Source: Citreimonas salinaria (GTDB lineage: Bacteria; Pseudomonadota; Alphaproteobacteria; Rhodobacterales; Rhodobacteraceae). Taken from it: a stretch of DNA of 64,000 nucleotides. Positions 9,379 through 18,899 of the stretch are shown piece by piece; position 1 is the first letter of the stretch; each line of letters begins with the position of its first letter. The stretch covers positions 62,001 through 126,000 of the forward strand of contig NZ_FNPF01000002.1 in assembly GCF_900107235.1 (NCBI RefSeq), written 5' to 3'. The notes below the pieces were generated by a model. The model was not told where the DNA came from, ran no database searches, and saw only the letters and a list, made by a program, of their open reading frames with translations. Both the position numbers and the translations under genes were made by a program.

Positions 9379-10752
9379 TCAGGCGTCCGGCACCAGCTTG
9401 CCGGGGTTGAGCAGGTTCATCGGGTCGAGCGCCTGCTTCAAGCTGCCCATGATGGTCCAGCCGTGCCCGTGCTCGGCCTGCATGTAGCGCCGCTTGCCGA
9501 TCCCCACGCCGTGCTCGCCCGTGCAGGTGCCGCCCAGCCGCAGGGCGCGTTCGGCCATACGGTGCGACAGGGCGAGTGCCGCGTCGCGCTCGGCCGGCTG
9601 GTCGGGGTCGATCAGCAGGATCGCGTGGAAGTTGCCGTCGCCGACGTGGCCCAAGATCGGGCCGGGGATCGGGCTGGCGGCGATGTCGGCCTGCGTCTCC
9701 TCGACCGCCGTGGCCAGCCGCGAGATCGGCACGCAGATGTCGGTGACCACCGCGCGCGCGCCGGGCCGCAGGGCCAGCACCGCGTAGTATGCGTTGTGCC
9801 GCATCGCCCACAGGGCATTGCGTTCCTCGGGGCGCGAGGACCACTCGAAAGCCGATCCGCCGTGGTCGGCGACGATCTCGGCGAAGCGGGCGGCGTCCTG
9901 CGCCACGCCGTCGGGACTGCCGTGGAATTCGACCAGCAGGTGCGGCGCCTCGGCCATGTCCATGCCGGCATAGGCGTTGAAGGCGCGCGCGGTGGCGGCG
10001 TCGACGAACTCGATCCGCGCCATCGGCAGGCCCATCTGGATCGTGTCGATCACCGCGTTCACCGCGTCCTCGATCCGGGGGAAAGCGCAGATGCCGGCGC
10101 TGGTCGCCTCGGGGATGCCGTGCAGCTTCAGCGTCAGTTCCGTCACCAGCCCCAGCGTGCCCTCCGAGCCGATCATCAGCGCGGTCAGGTCGTAGCCTGC
10201 GGCGGTCTTGCGCGCGCGCGACCCGGTGCGGATCGTGCGGCCGTCGGCCAGCACCACCTGCATGCCCAGCACGTTGTCGCGCATCGAGCCGTAGCGCACC
10301 GTCGTGGTCCCCGACGCGCGTGTCATCGCCATCCCGCCCAGCGAGGCATTGGCGCCGGGATCGACGGGGAAGAACAGGCCGGTGGCGCGCAGTTCCTCGT
10401 TCAGGGCCTGGCGCGTGACGCCGGGCTGCACGGTCACGTCCATGTCGGCGGGGCGGATTTCCAGCACCTTGTTCATGCGCGAGAAGTCAACGACGATACC
10501 GCCAGACACCGCCAGCCCGTGCCCTTCGAGCGAGGTGCCGGCGCCCCAGCCGATCACGGGGCAGCGGTGATCGGCGCAGATCTGCATGATCCGGGCGACT
10601 TCCTCGGCCGTTTCGGGGTAGGCGACCGCTTCGGGCGGGCAGGTGGGGAAATGGGATTCGGAGCGGCCGTGCTGTTCCAGATCGGACTTGGCTCGGCTCA
10701 GCCGTTCGCCTAGGACTTGGCCGAGCGCCCGGGCCGCGTGAGGAACTAGCAT
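9379..10752 (-). CDS. FAD-binding oxidase, D-lactate dehydrogenase (cytochrome) type
   Basis: Flavoprotein of the PCMH FAD-binding family (GlcD/Dld/D-2-hydroxyacid dehydrogenase group), 457 residues. The FAD domain fills the first half: PVIGWGAGTSLEGHGLAV binds the pyrophosphate, then DVTVQPGVTRQALNEEL and DPGANASLGGMAMTRASGT. The C-terminal domain has the metal/active-site motif GHVGDGNFHAILL and the closing GTCTGEHGVGIGKRRYM. These features best fit a D-lactate dehydrogenase oxidising D-lactate to pyruvate; other D-2-hydroxyacids are possible. No LldP permease or glcEF partner is adjacent. It converges with recN and is divergent from the ClC gene. Confidence 0.85.
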   Translation of the reverse strand: MLVPHAARALGQVLGERLSRAKSDLEQHGRSESHFPTCPPEAVAYPETAEEVARIMQICADHRCPVIGWGAGTSLEGHGLAVSGGIVVDFSRMNKVLEIRPADMDVTVQPGVTRQALNEELRATGLFFPVDPGANASLGGMAMTRASGTTTVRYGSMRDNVLGMQVVLADGRTIRTGSRARKTAAGYDLTALMIGSEGTLGLVTELTLKLHGIPEATSAGICAFPRIEDAVNAVIDTIQMGLPMARIEFVDAATARAFNAYAGMDMAEAPHLLVEFHGSPDGVAQDAARFAEIVADHGGSAFEWSSRPEERNALWAMRHNAYYAVLALRPGARAVVTDICVPISRLATAVEETQADIAASPIPGPILGHVGDGNFHAILLIDPDQPAERDAALALSHRMAERALRLGGTCTGEHGVGIGKRRYMQAEHGHGWTIMGSLKQALDPMNLLNPGKLVPDA

Positions 10753-10832
10753 GTCATGACTCCGGTGGTACTTCGCGTCAGCTTACCCGGTGCGGGCTGG
10801 GGTGCAAAGTCACGCAAAACGGCTAGGGCGGG

Positions 10833-12509
10833 ATGCTGAGTCTTCTCGGCCACCAGGTGCGGCAGGCGGCCGAGCAATGCGGCCGCGGCTGGCAATTGCT
10901 GCGCACGGAAGGGCCGGGACAGATCCAGTTCTGGTTCATCGCATTGCTGGTGGGCATCGCGGCGGGTTTCGCCGCGATCCTGTTCCGCGGCGCGATCGAG
11001 CTGCTCCAGACCACCGTCTATGGCACCCCCGACGTGGGCACGCTGCACAGCTATGCCGCGACGCTGCCGTGGTACTGGATCCTGGCGGTGCCGGCGCTGG
11101 GAGGCATCGCGGTGGGGCTGATCGTGCACTTCTTCACCCCCGACGGGCGGGTGCGGGCGGTCGCCGACGTGGTCGAGGGTGCCGCGCTGAACGACGGGCG
11201 TGTCGACAACCGCGCCGGGCTGGCCTCGGCCGCGTGTTCCTGGATCACGCTGTCGACGGGCGGGTCCACGGGGCGCGAGGGGCCGGTGGTGCACATCGCC
11301 GCGATGATATCGACCTGGGTGGCCAACACGCTGCGCGTCGACGGCGTGACCGGGCGCGACCTGCTGGGATGCGCGGTGGCGGCGGCGGTCTCGGCCAGCT
11401 TCAATGCGCCGATCGCCGGCGCGCTCTTCGCGCTCGAGGTCATCCTGCGGCATTTCGCGCTGCACGCCTTCGCGCCGATCGTGGTGGCGAGCGCGGCCGG
11501 CACGGTCATCAACCGCCTGACCTACGGCGACGTGACCGAGTTCGTGCTGCCCGGCACCACCACGGTCGAGTTCTACCTCGAACTGCCGGCCTTCTTCCTG
11601 CTGGGGCTGGTCTGCGGACTGGTCGCGGTGGTCACCATGCGCGCGATCTTCTGGGCCGACGACACCGGCACCGTGGTCCAGCGCCGCCTGTCGATGCCCT
11701 ACTGGCTGCGCCCGGCGCTGGCGGGGCTGATCCTCGGCGCCATCGCCATCGCCTTTCCGCACATAATGGGCGTCGGCTACGAGACCACGTCGCGCGCGCT
11801 GACCGGCGACCTTCTGCTGCACGAGGCGATCGTCTTCACCATCGTCAAGGTTGCCGCTGTGGCCATCACCATGGCCGGCCGGATGGGCGGCGGCGTGTTC
11901 TCGCCCTCGCTGATGATCGGGGCGCTGACGGGGCTGGCCTTCGGGCACATCGCCACCGGCGTTTTCCCCGAGGTGTCTTCGGTCTTCACCCTCTACGCGC
12001 TGGCGGGCATGGGCGCGGTGGCCGCCGCCGTGCTGGGCGCGCCGATCTCGACCACGCTGATCGTGTTTGAACTGACCGGCGACTGGCAGACGGGTTTGGC
12101 GGTCATGGTGTCGGTGTCGATGTCGACGGCGCTGGCCTCGCGGCTGGTGAACCGCAGCTTCTTCCTGACCCAGTTGATGCGGCGCAATGTGCACCTGGCG
12201 GCGGGGCCGCAGGCCTATCTGCTTGCGATGTTCCGGGTTCAGGGCGTCATGCGGCGGCCCGACCATCCGAACGCCGCCGACGAGGAGGCGCTGCACCGGA
12301 TGATCGAGCAGGGGCTTTACATCCAAGCCGAGGCGACGCTGGAAACCGCGCTGCCGCGCTTCGAGAAGTCGGGCGTGGCATACATGCCGGTCGTCACGCT
12401 GGACGGCGAGGACGGCGCGCCGGTGCTGCAGGGCGCGCTGTTCCACGTGGACGCGCTGAAGGCCTACAACCGCGCGCTGGCCGCCACCGCCAAGGAAGAA
12501 CACAGCTGA
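10833..12509 (+). CDS. ClC-family chloride channel/transporter
   Basis: Integral membrane protein of 558 residues with the ClC fold. The gating glutamate is present in STGREGPVVH, and the anion-filter region is GGGVFSPSL. In the segment FNAPIAGALFALEV the residue aligned to E. coli Glu203, the internal proton site, is valine, as in ClC channels and unlike the H+/Cl- antiporters. The usual GSGIP motif before the first filter helix is also changed (around DGRVRAVADVV). The last 100 residues are soluble and resemble a degenerate CBS pair. Its stop codon is part of a hairpin shared with the convergent DUF427 gene. The family is certain; the transport mode is inferred. Confidence 0.9.
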   Translation: MLSLLGHQVRQAAEQCGRGWQLLRTEGPGQIQFWFIALLVGIAAGFAAILFRGAIELLQTTVYGTPDVGTLHSYAATLPWYWILAVPALGGIAVGLIVHFFTPDGRVRAVADVVEGAALNDGRVDNRAGLASAACSWITLSTGGSTGREGPVVHIAAMISTWVANTLRVDGVTGRDLLGCAVAAAVSASFNAPIAGALFALEVILRHFALHAFAPIVVASAAGTVINRLTYGDVTEFVLPGTTTVEFYLELPAFFLLGLVCGLVAVVTMRAIFWADDTGTVVQRRLSMPYWLRPALAGLILGAIAIAFPHIMGVGYETTSRALTGDLLLHEAIVFTIVKVAAVAITMAGRMGGGVFSPSLMIGALTGLAFGHIATGVFPEVSSVFTLYALAGMGAVAAAVLGAPISTTLIVFELTGDWQTGLAVMVSVSMSTALASRLVNRSFFLTQLMRRNVHLAAGPQAYLLAMFRVQGVMRRPDHPNAADEEALHRMIEQGLYIQAEATLETALPRFEKSGVAYMPVVTLDGEDGAPVLQGALFHVDALKAYNRALAATAKEEHS

Positions 12510-12523
12510 GGCGAGAGCCTCAG
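12506..12523. terminator. Hairpin shared by two convergent stop codons
   Basis: A 7-bp stem CTGAGGC/GCCTCAG closes a GAGA loop. The stop codon of the ClC gene (12507-12509) is in the left arm and the stop of the leftward DUF427 gene (12520-12522) is in the right arm. There is no clear T run, so termination strength is uncertain. Confidence 0.5.
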
Positions 12524-12861
12524 ACCTGTTCGACCGTCACGCCGTCCTGCTGGTAGAAGGCCAGGTGGTCGCCGATGCTCGCCGCGTCGTCCTTGGGCCG
12601 TTCGTAGCTCCACACCGCGTTCGGGTAGGTCCGCGACTTCGACATGATCGAGAAGTAGCTTGCGTCGCCCTTGAACGGGCAATGAGTGCTGTGGTCCGTG
12701 CGGTCCAGGAACGCCATCGCCACGTCCTCGCGCGGGAAGTAGATCACCGGCTCGTGCCCGTCCTCGCGCAACTCCATCGCGCGGGCGGATTCGGCGATCA
12801 CGGCGCCGCCGGCGCGGACCACCCAGGTGCCCTGGGCGGGTTTGATCGAGATGATGCTCAT
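12520..12861 (-). CDS. DUF427 domain protein
   Basis: Small cytosolic protein of 113 residues, a complete DUF427 domain: GTWVVRAGGAVIAES, then EPVIYFPREDV, THCPFKGDASYFSI and the final NAVWSYERP. The fold is a small beta barrel; the biochemical role of the family is not established. I start at the ATG at 12861, which has a GGAGCA ribosome site just before it, rather than the upstream ATG at 12888. It is the last gene of a leftward run after the aminopeptidase, with a 53-base gap. Confidence 0.85.
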   Translation of the reverse strand: MSIISIKPAQGTWVVRAGGAVIAESARAMELREDGHEPVIYFPREDVAMAFLDRTDHSTHCPFKGDASYFSIMSKSRTYPNAVWSYERPKDDAASIGDHLAFYQQDGVTVEQV

Positions 12862-12914
12862 GGCTGCTCCAAATGGTCTGTCCCGCACGGAATGGCCGGG
12901 AGTCTGAATGTCCC

Positions 12915-14699
12915 TCAGATAGCCCGGCAGGCCCGCTTTAGCCAGTCTTGCGCGGGACCGTCCAGCAGCGGGCCGATCTCGGCGGCGACGCGGGCGTGGT
13001 AGGCGTTCAGCCAGTTGCGCTCCTCGGCGGTCAGCGCGTCCGCGTCGATGAGCCGCCGGTCGATCGGCACCAGCGTCAGCGTCTCGAATTGCAGCATCGC
13101 GGGCACGGTCTGACCGGGTAGGGCGGGCGCGGCCTCGACGGCGACGAGGTTCTCGATCCGGATGCCGAAGGCGCCCTCGCGGTAGAAGCCCGGCTCGTTC
13201 GACACGATCATCCCGGGTTCGAGCGGCACCGTCCCGGTGCGCGCGATGCGCTGCGGGCCTTCATGCACCGACAGGTAGGATCCCACGCCGTGGCCGGTGC
13301 CGTGGCCGAAATCGAGGCCCGCCTGCCACAGCGTTGCGCGGGCAAAGGGATCGATGTCGCGCCCGGCGAGGCCCACGGGAAAGCGCAGACGCGACACCGC
13401 GATCATGCCCTTCAGCACGCGGGTGAAGGCGTCGATCTCCTCGGCCCCCGGTTCGCCCACGGCCATCGTGCGGGTGATGTCGGTGGTGCCGTCGCGGTAC
13501 TGCCCGCCGCTGTCCACCAACAGCAGCTCGCCCGCGCGCAGCGGGCGGTCGGTCGCCTCGCTGACGCGGTAATGCACGATCGCGGCGTTGGGCCCGCTGC
13601 CCGAGATCGTTTCGAACGAGATGTCTTCGAGGCAGCCGGTCGCCACGCGCTCGGCCTCCAGCCGCTTCACCACGGCAATCTCGGTCAGATCGCCCGGCGC
13701 CTCGGCGTCGAGCCAGGCCAGAAAGCGCGCCATCGCCGCCCCATCGCGCCGATGCGCGGCGCGCGCGCCGTCGAGTTCCGCGGCGTTCTTGCGCGCCTTC
13801 GGCAGCAGGCAGGGATCCGGCGCCTCGACCGGCGTCGCGGTCAGCGCTTCGGCCACTGCCACGGGGCACGAGGCCGGGTCGATCCGCACCGGGGCGTCCA
13901 GCGCGGCCAGCGCGGGCAGGAACTCGCCCACCGGGCGCACCGTGACGCGGGGGCCGAGATGTGCCGTCGGATCGTCGCCCAGCCCCGACAGCTTGGCTTC
14001 GTCGATGAACAGCGACACGCGCGCATCGGCGTGGAGCACCGCGAAGGCATGCGGCACCGGGTTTCGCACGATGTCGCTGCCCCGGATGTTCAGCAGCCAG
14101 GCGATGGAATCGGGCAGGGTGATGACGCAGGCCCTCGCGGGCGCGATGGCGGCGGCAACGCGCGCGATCTTGTCCGCGTGCGGCTCTCCCGCAAGCTCGA
14201 CGGGCTGCGCCATGACCGGACCGCAGGGCGGCGCCGGCTGGTCTTGCCAGACCCGGTCGACCAGGTTGGCGCAGGGCACCAGTGTCGCGTCGCCCGCGCC
14301 GGTTTCCAGCGCGCGCTTCTGGTCGAGGGTGAGCAGCCAGGGATCGAATCCCACGCGGCCCGCGCCAAGCGCGCCGCGGATCCATTCGGCCAGCCCGGTG
14401 GCGGGCCAGTCGACGCGCTCGAACACCTCGGCCACCTGCGCGCGGGCCTGCACGGTGTAGCGCCCGTCGACGAAGATCGCCGCGCGCTCGCGCAGCGCCA
14501 CGCACCAGCCGGCCGAGCCGGTGAACCCGGTCAGCCACGCCAGCCGGTCGTCGCGCGGGGCGACGTACTCGCCCTGGTGCGCATCGGCGCGGGGCACGAT
14601 GAAGCCGTCCAGCCCCTCGGCCGCCAGCGCCACGCGCAACGCGGCAAGCCGCTCGACGCCCTGCTCGGGTGACGACTTGACTGCGAAATCCTGAAACAT
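12915..14699 (-). CDS. pepP: Xaa-Pro aminopeptidase (M24 family)
   Basis: Metallopeptidase that removes an N-terminal residue preceding proline. The 594-residue protein has the three-domain layout of eukaryote-like aminopeptidase P: two creatinase-like N-terminal domains (residues 1 to about 300) and a pita-bread catalytic domain. Metal ligands are visible in LLLVDSGGQYRDGTTDITRT (two Asp), GHGTGHGVGSYLSVHEGP (His), NEPGFYREG (Glu) and GIRIENLV (Glu). The start at 14699 gives MFQDFAVKSSPEQGVERL; the open frame continues upstream into cobT but is not coding there. The gene symbol is by family, since this long form differs from E. coli PepP. Confidence 0.9.
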   Translation of the reverse strand: MFQDFAVKSSPEQGVERLAALRVALAAEGLDGFIVPRADAHQGEYVAPRDDRLAWLTGFTGSAGWCVALRERAAIFVDGRYTVQARAQVAEVFERVDWPATGLAEWIRGALGAGRVGFDPWLLTLDQKRALETGAGDATLVPCANLVDRVWQDQPAPPCGPVMAQPVELAGEPHADKIARVAAAIAPARACVITLPDSIAWLLNIRGSDIVRNPVPHAFAVLHADARVSLFIDEAKLSGLGDDPTAHLGPRVTVRPVGEFLPALAALDAPVRIDPASCPVAVAEALTATPVEAPDPCLLPKARKNAAELDGARAAHRRDGAAMARFLAWLDAEAPGDLTEIAVVKRLEAERVATGCLEDISFETISGSGPNAAIVHYRVSEATDRPLRAGELLLVDSGGQYRDGTTDITRTMAVGEPGAEEIDAFTRVLKGMIAVSRLRFPVGLAGRDIDPFARATLWQAGLDFGHGTGHGVGSYLSVHEGPQRIARTGTVPLEPGMIVSNEPGFYREGAFGIRIENLVAVEAAPALPGQTVPAMLQFETLTLVPIDRRLIDADALTAEERNWLNAYHARVAAEIGPLLDGPAQDWLKRACRAI

Positions 14700-14782
14700 T
14701 CCGTCCCTCGCCTGCCGGCCGGGCACGCTGGCCCGGTCTTCTGGATTCTCTGTCGTGAAAGCAGGGGCATGAACCCCGCCCG

Positions 14783-16663
14783 CTAAGACGCCCGCTTGAT
14801 CCCCGCGAACCGCGCCCGCGCCCGCGGGTCGCTGTCGAAGAGCGACGCCAGCTGCTCGGTCATCGCACCGGCCAACTGCTCGACATCGGTGATCGTCACC
14901 GCGCGGTTGTAGTAGCGCGTCACGTCGTGGCCGATGCCGATGGCCAGCAATTCCACCTGCTTCTTGCGCTCGACCATGGCGATCACGTCGCGCAGGTGCT
15001 TTTCCAGGTAATTCGCCGGGTTCACCGACAGCGTCGAATCGTCCACCGGCGCGCCGTCCGAGATCACCATCAGGATGCGCCGCGCCTCGGGGCGTCCGAC
15101 CATGCGGCGGTGCGCCCATTCCAGCGCCTCGCCGTCGATGTTCTCCTTCAGCAGGCCCTCTTTCATCATCAGGCCCAGGTTGTCGCGCGTGCGCCGCCAG
15201 GGCGCGTCGGCCTGCTTGTAGACGATGTGGCGCAGGTCGTTGAGGCGACCGGGCTGCTGTTCGCGCCCGGCATTGAGCCACGCCTCGCGCGCCTGCCCAC
15301 CCTTCCACGCGCGGGTGGTGAAGCCCAGGATCTCGACCTTGACGCTGCACCGCTCGAGCGTGCGCGCCAGCACGTCGGCGCAGATCGCCGCGATGCTGAT
15401 CGGCCGCCCGCGCATCGAGCCGGAATTGTCCAGCAGCAGCGTCACCACCGTGTCGCGGAACTCCATGTCCTTCTCGACCTTGAAGGACAGCGGCGTGGTC
15501 GGGTTGGCCACGACGCGCGCCAGCCGTCCCGCGTCCAGCACGCCCTCTTCCTTGTCGAACTCCCAGGACCGGTTCTGCTGCGCCTGCAGGCGGCGCTGCA
15601 GCTTGTTTGCCAGCCGGCCCACCGCGCCCTTCAGCGGTTCCAGCTGCTGGTCGAGATACGCCCGCAGGCGCTCCAGCTCGACCGGCTCGGCCAGGTCCTC
15701 GGCGGCGACCTCCTCGTCGAACTCGGTGGTATAGACCGTGTAGGCGGGATCGGCCTCGGAAACCGGGGCGGGCGCGGGCGGTTCGTGCGGGGCCTCGCCC
15801 TCGGGCATCTCGGTTTCCTGGCCCTCTTCCTGGTCGGCCATCTCGTCCATGTCGACCTGGGCCTGGGACGCGTCCTGCGTGTCCTCCTGGCTCTGCTCGG
15901 CGCTGGCCTCGGCATCCTCGGACGTCTCGTCGTCGTCGCCGGTGCTGTCGGGCTGCTCCTCGTCCTGCTGGCTCTCCTCGCTGCCCTCGTCGTCGGATTC
16001 GTCGTCGAGTTCGTCGGGATCGTCGCCCAGCTGGTCGCCATAGCCGAGATCGGTGATCATCCGCCGTGCGAACCTGGCAAAGGCGGCCTGGTCGCTCAGC
16101 GTGTCCTCGAGCCCGGCCAGCGTCTGCCCGGCCTGGCCTTCCAGCCGGTCGCGCCACAGGTTCAGCACGTTGGCCGCGTCTGGCGGCAGGTCGCGCCCGG
16201 TGGCGAGGTTGCGGATCAGGTAGGCGGCGGCGGCGGGCAGCGGCGCCTCGGCCACGTCGCGGATCTGGCCATAGCCCTTGCGCGCCGCGTCGTGCCCGAT
16301 CTTGGCGTCGATGTTGCCGGCGGTGCCGGGCATGTCGCGCGCGCCCATCGCCTCGCAGCGGGCGGTTTCCATCGCTTCGTAGAGCTCGCGCGCTATGTCG
16401 CCCGGCGGGGCATAGCGGGCATGGGTGTTCGCGTCGTGGTAGCGGCGGTGCAGCGCCAGCGCGTCGGCGGTGCCGCGCGCCAGCAGCACCTCGTCGCGGG
16501 TCATCCGGCGCGACACCTGCGGCAGGCGCATGGCGTCGCCGGACACACCCGACGGGTCGACGGTGTAGCTGACCGAAAGCTCGGGGTCGTCGGCCATGAC
16601 CTTGGTGGCTTCGGCCAGCGCCTTCTTGAACGGATCGGCGGGGTTGTCGGAATTCTGCGCCAT
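14783..16663 (-). CDS. cobT: Aerobic cobaltochelatase subunit CobT
   Basis: Part of the CobN-CobS-CobT complex that inserts cobalt into hydrogenobyrinic acid a,c-diamide in aerobic vitamin B12 synthesis. CobT (626 residues) has an N-terminal helical domain, a very acidic linker (about residues 205-300, almost all D, E, S, Q and T) and a C-terminal von Willebrand A domain. That domain carries the MIDAS motif [10 protein letters not shown], a conserved Thr in [10 protein letters not shown] and ISDGAPVDD. It pairs with the AAA+ subunit CobS, encoded just upstream at 17275-18267. CobN is not in this window. Confidence 0.95.
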   Translation of the reverse strand: MAQNSDNPADPFKKALAEATKVMADDPELSVSYTVDPSGVSGDAMRLPQVSRRMTRDEVLLARGTADALALHRRYHDANTHARYAPPGDIARELYEAMETARCEAMGARDMPGTAGNIDAKIGHDAARKGYGQIRDVAEAPLPAAAAYLIRNLATGRDLPPDAANVLNLWRDRLEGQAGQTLAGLEDTLSDQAAFARFARRMITDLGYGDQLGDDPDELDDESDDEGSEESQQDEEQPDSTGDDDETSEDAEASAEQSQEDTQDASQAQVDMDEMADQEEGQETEMPEGEAPHEPPAPAPVSEADPAYTVYTTEFDEEVAAEDLAEPVELERLRAYLDQQLEPLKGAVGRLANKLQRRLQAQQNRSWEFDKEEGVLDAGRLARVVANPTTPLSFKVEKDMEFRDTVVTLLLDNSGSMRGRPISIAAICADVLARTLERCSVKVEILGFTTRAWKGGQAREAWLNAGREQQPGRLNDLRHIVYKQADAPWRRTRDNLGLMMKEGLLKENIDGEALEWAHRRMVGRPEARRILMVISDGAPVDDSTLSVNPANYLEKHLRDVIAMVERKKQVELLAIGIGHDVTRYYNRAVTITDVEQLAGAMTEQLASLFDSDPRARARFAGIKRAS

Positions 16664-16770
16664 GGTCGGTCCATTCCTAGGGTTGGACCGAACCTAGACC
16701 CTCGCGCGGGCGAACGCCAGTGGGGGCGGGGGCCGTTCAGCCCCAGACCGTCAACCCTGGCCGACCGGGT

Positions 16771-17160
16771 TCACCCCAGGATCAGCTGGTCGCACATGGT
16801 GATCTCGCGCCGCGCGACCGAGGCCGCCATGCGCGCGCGGACGACGTCCTGGGTGGAATACGACATCCGGAACAGCCGCGCCTGGGCGTTCTTCGCGCCC
16901 AGCCGGTAGCTCGACAGCCGCGAGGGCGCAACCCCGCTGCCCGGCGTCACCGCGTCCAGCAGGTCGGCGAACATCTCACGCCGCGCGGCGGACGTCTCGG
17001 CATCGCCGCCGGTGCGGACCGCGTGTTCCGCGGCCGCCGCGTAGCGGCCGAGGCAGGTGGCGAAGGCCTTAGCCCGTTCGCCCGTGTCGAGCGGCATGGC
17101 AAGGGCCGGGGCGGCGCAGAGCACCGCGAGAACGAGGAGAGAGGAACGAAGCGGTTTCAT
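16771..17160 (-). CDS. Hypothetical secreted protein
   Basis: I do not recognise a family. The 129-residue product starts with a clear signal peptide (MKPLRSSLLVLAVLCAAPALA), so it is probably periplasmic. The mature part is mostly helical with two cysteines (in FATCLGRY and ITMCDQLIL) that could form a disulfide. I start at 17160; an upstream ATG at 17172 adds four residues before the signal peptide. It lies between cobS and cobT on the same strand. Its place inside a cob cluster may be chance, as nothing in it suggests corrin chemistry. Confidence 0.75.
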   Translation of the reverse strand: MKPLRSSLLVLAVLCAAPALAMPLDTGERAKAFATCLGRYAAAAEHAVRTGGDAETSAARREMFADLLDAVTPGSGVAPSRLSSYRLGAKNAQARLFRMSYSTQDVVRARMAASVARREITMCDQLILG

Positions 17161-17274
17161 GCGGCCGAGCATTCCGCAGAACCGCTTAGAAATGGTTAAA
17201 GCCCGAGCGCGCAGCCGTTAACGGAATGGCACGTGTGGTATGTGAGCCCCTGCCGCCGCCCACATCTCGGGCGC

Positions 17275-18267
17275 TCAGGCCATCGACAGGCGCGCGGCGC
17301 TTTCGGGCAGTTCCTCGTCGAAGCAGCGCTGGTAGAACTCCGCCACGGTCTGGCGCTCGAGTTCGTCGCACTTGTTGAGGAACGACACCCGGAAGGCATA
17401 GCCCACGTCGCGGAAGATCTCGGCGTTCTGCGCCCAAGCGATCACCGTGCGCGGCGACATCACGGTCGACAACTCGCCGTTCATGAAGGCGCGGCGGCTG
17501 AAATCGGCCACGGTCACCATCTGGCGCACCGTGCGGCGGCCCTTCTCGGTGTTGTAGTGCGGCGCCTTCGACAGCACGATCGAGGTCTCGGCGTCGATCG
17601 ACAGGTAGTTCAGCGTGGCGACCAGTGACCAGCGGTCCATCTGGCCCTGGTTGATCTGCTGCGTGCCGTGATAAAGCCCCGTCGTATCGCCCAGGCCGAC
17701 CGTGTTGGCGGTGGCGAAGATGCGGAAGTACGGGTGCGGGGTCAGCACCTCGTTCTGGTCCAGCAGCGTCAGCTTGCCGTCGGTCTCCAGCACGCGCTGG
17801 ATCACGAACATCACGTCGGCGCGGCCGGCATCGTATTCGTCGAACACGATCGCTGCCGGGTTGCGCAGCGCCCAGGGCAGGATGCCTTCCTGGAACTCGG
17901 TGACCTGCACGCCCTTGCGCAGCTTGATCGCGTCCTTGCCGATCAGGTCGATCCGGCTGATGTGGCTGTCGAGGTTCACGCGCACGGTGGGCCAGTTCAG
18001 CCGGGCCGCGACCTGCTCGATATGGGTCGACTTGCCGGTGCCGTGATACCCCTGGATCATCACGCGGCGGTTGTTGCGGAAGCCCGCGAGGATCGCCAGC
18101 GTCGTGTCGGGGTCGAACTTGTAGGTGCTGTCGATATCGGGCACGCGGTCGGTGCGATCGGGGAAGCCGTGCACGATCATGTCGGTGTCGACGCCGAAGA
18201 CTTCGCGGACAGAGAGTTCCTCGGTCGGTTTCGCGTTGATGTCGATCGCACCGTTCGCCATGGTCAT
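17275..18267 (-). CDS. cobS: Aerobic cobaltochelatase subunit CobS
   Basis: AAA+ ATPase subunit (330 residues) that drives cobalt insertion by CobN together with CobT. Walker A is GYHGTGKST (about residues 73-81), Walker B is AIVFDEYD, and sensor-1 is RIFATANT. The arginine-containing [17 protein letters not shown] follows. The start is uncertain between ATGs at 18267 and 18261; an AAGGA sequence precedes both, and I use the longer form. The 83 bases to the divergent sigma factor gene must hold both promoters. Confidence 0.94.
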   Translation of the reverse strand: MTMANGAIDINAKPTEELSVREVFGVDTDMIVHGFPDRTDRVPDIDSTYKFDPDTTLAILAGFRNNRRVMIQGYHGTGKSTHIEQVAARLNWPTVRVNLDSHISRIDLIGKDAIKLRKGVQVTEFQEGILPWALRNPAAIVFDEYDAGRADVMFVIQRVLETDGKLTLLDQNEVLTPHPYFRIFATANTVGLGDTTGLYHGTQQINQGQMDRWSLVATLNYLSIDAETSIVLSKAPHYNTEKGRRTVRQMVTVADFSRRAFMNGELSTVMSPRTVIAWAQNAEIFRDVGYAFRVSFLNKCDELERQTVAEFYQRCFDEELPESAARLSMA

Positions 18268-18350
18268 CGTGTCCTTCGTCGCGTCCTCGGTTTGGCACCT
18301 CTGGTGCAACATATCGCCGGCAGGGGCAAGGGGAAGCGCGTGGGGCCCGC

Positions 18351-18899
18351 ATGACGCCGCTGGACGAGATCGAGGCCATGATCGCCCGCGTCGCCATGGG
18401 CGACCGACGGGCATTCCGCGCGCTCTACGACCGGACGTCGGTGAAACTTTTCGGCGTCGCGCTGCGTGTGTCCGGCAACGAGGCGGCGGCCGAGGAAGTC
18501 CTGCAGGAGGTGTTCCTGAAGGTCTGGGACAATGCCGGCCGCTACCGCTCCAACGGATATTCGCCGATGACCTGGCTGATCACCATCGCGCGCAACGCGG
18601 CCGTGGACCGCCTGCGCCGGGCCCGCGCCTCGGGCGACCACGCCCCGGTGTCCGAGGCGGACGACCTGTTCGACCCCGGCCCCGACCCCGAGGCGCTGGC
18701 CGTCGCCCGCGACGAGACGCGCGCGCTGGATGCCTGCCTTGCCGAACTGCCCGCCACGCGCGCGGCGATGGTGCGCGGCGCGTATCTCGATGGGCTGACC
18801 TATGCCGACATCGCCCGTGTCTCGGGCGTCAAGCTGAACACCGTGCGGACCTGGCTGCGCCGCAGCCTGATGCAGCTGAGGGAGTGTCTGAGCCGATGA
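18351..18899 (+). CDS. ECF-type RNA polymerase sigma factor
   Basis: Group 4 sigma-70 factor of 182 residues. Region 2 spans about residues 10-95 ([17 protein letters not shown], then [18 protein letters not shown] and [19 protein letters not shown]). Region 4 is near the end: [18 protein letters not shown], the helix-turn-helix that reads the -35. The pairing with an RskA-like anti-sigma factor in an ATGA overlap makes it a SigK-like ECF factor. The next genes encode an exported fasciclin protein and an exported MsrB, so the regulon probably serves the cell envelope under oxidative stress. That target set is inferred from position. Confidence 0.93.
   Translation: MTPLDEIEAMIARVAMGDRRAFRALYDRTSVKLFGVALRVSGNEAAAEEVLQEVFLKVWDNAGRYRSNGYSPMTWLITIARNAAVDRLRRARASGDHAPVSEADDLFDPGPDPEALAVARDETRALDACLAELPATRAAMVRGAYLDGLTYADIARVSGVKLNTVRTWLRRSLMQLRECLSR

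Noticed and set aside
10746-12503. 585-codon minus-strand frame opposite the ClC gene
   Set aside because: Composition (runs of Arg, His, Gln, Asp) is typical of shadow frames, and the plus strand encodes a clear ClC protein.
14341-14360. tRNA-like GGATCGAATCCC sequence
   Set aside because: It lies inside the aminopeptidase coding sequence and no cloverleaf can be built around it. No tRNA was found in any gap.
12915-16157. Single 1080-codon frame joining the aminopeptidase to sequence inside cobT
   Set aside because: The N-terminal half is the wrong frame of cobT. The aminopeptidase has a natural start at 14699, so there is no real fusion.
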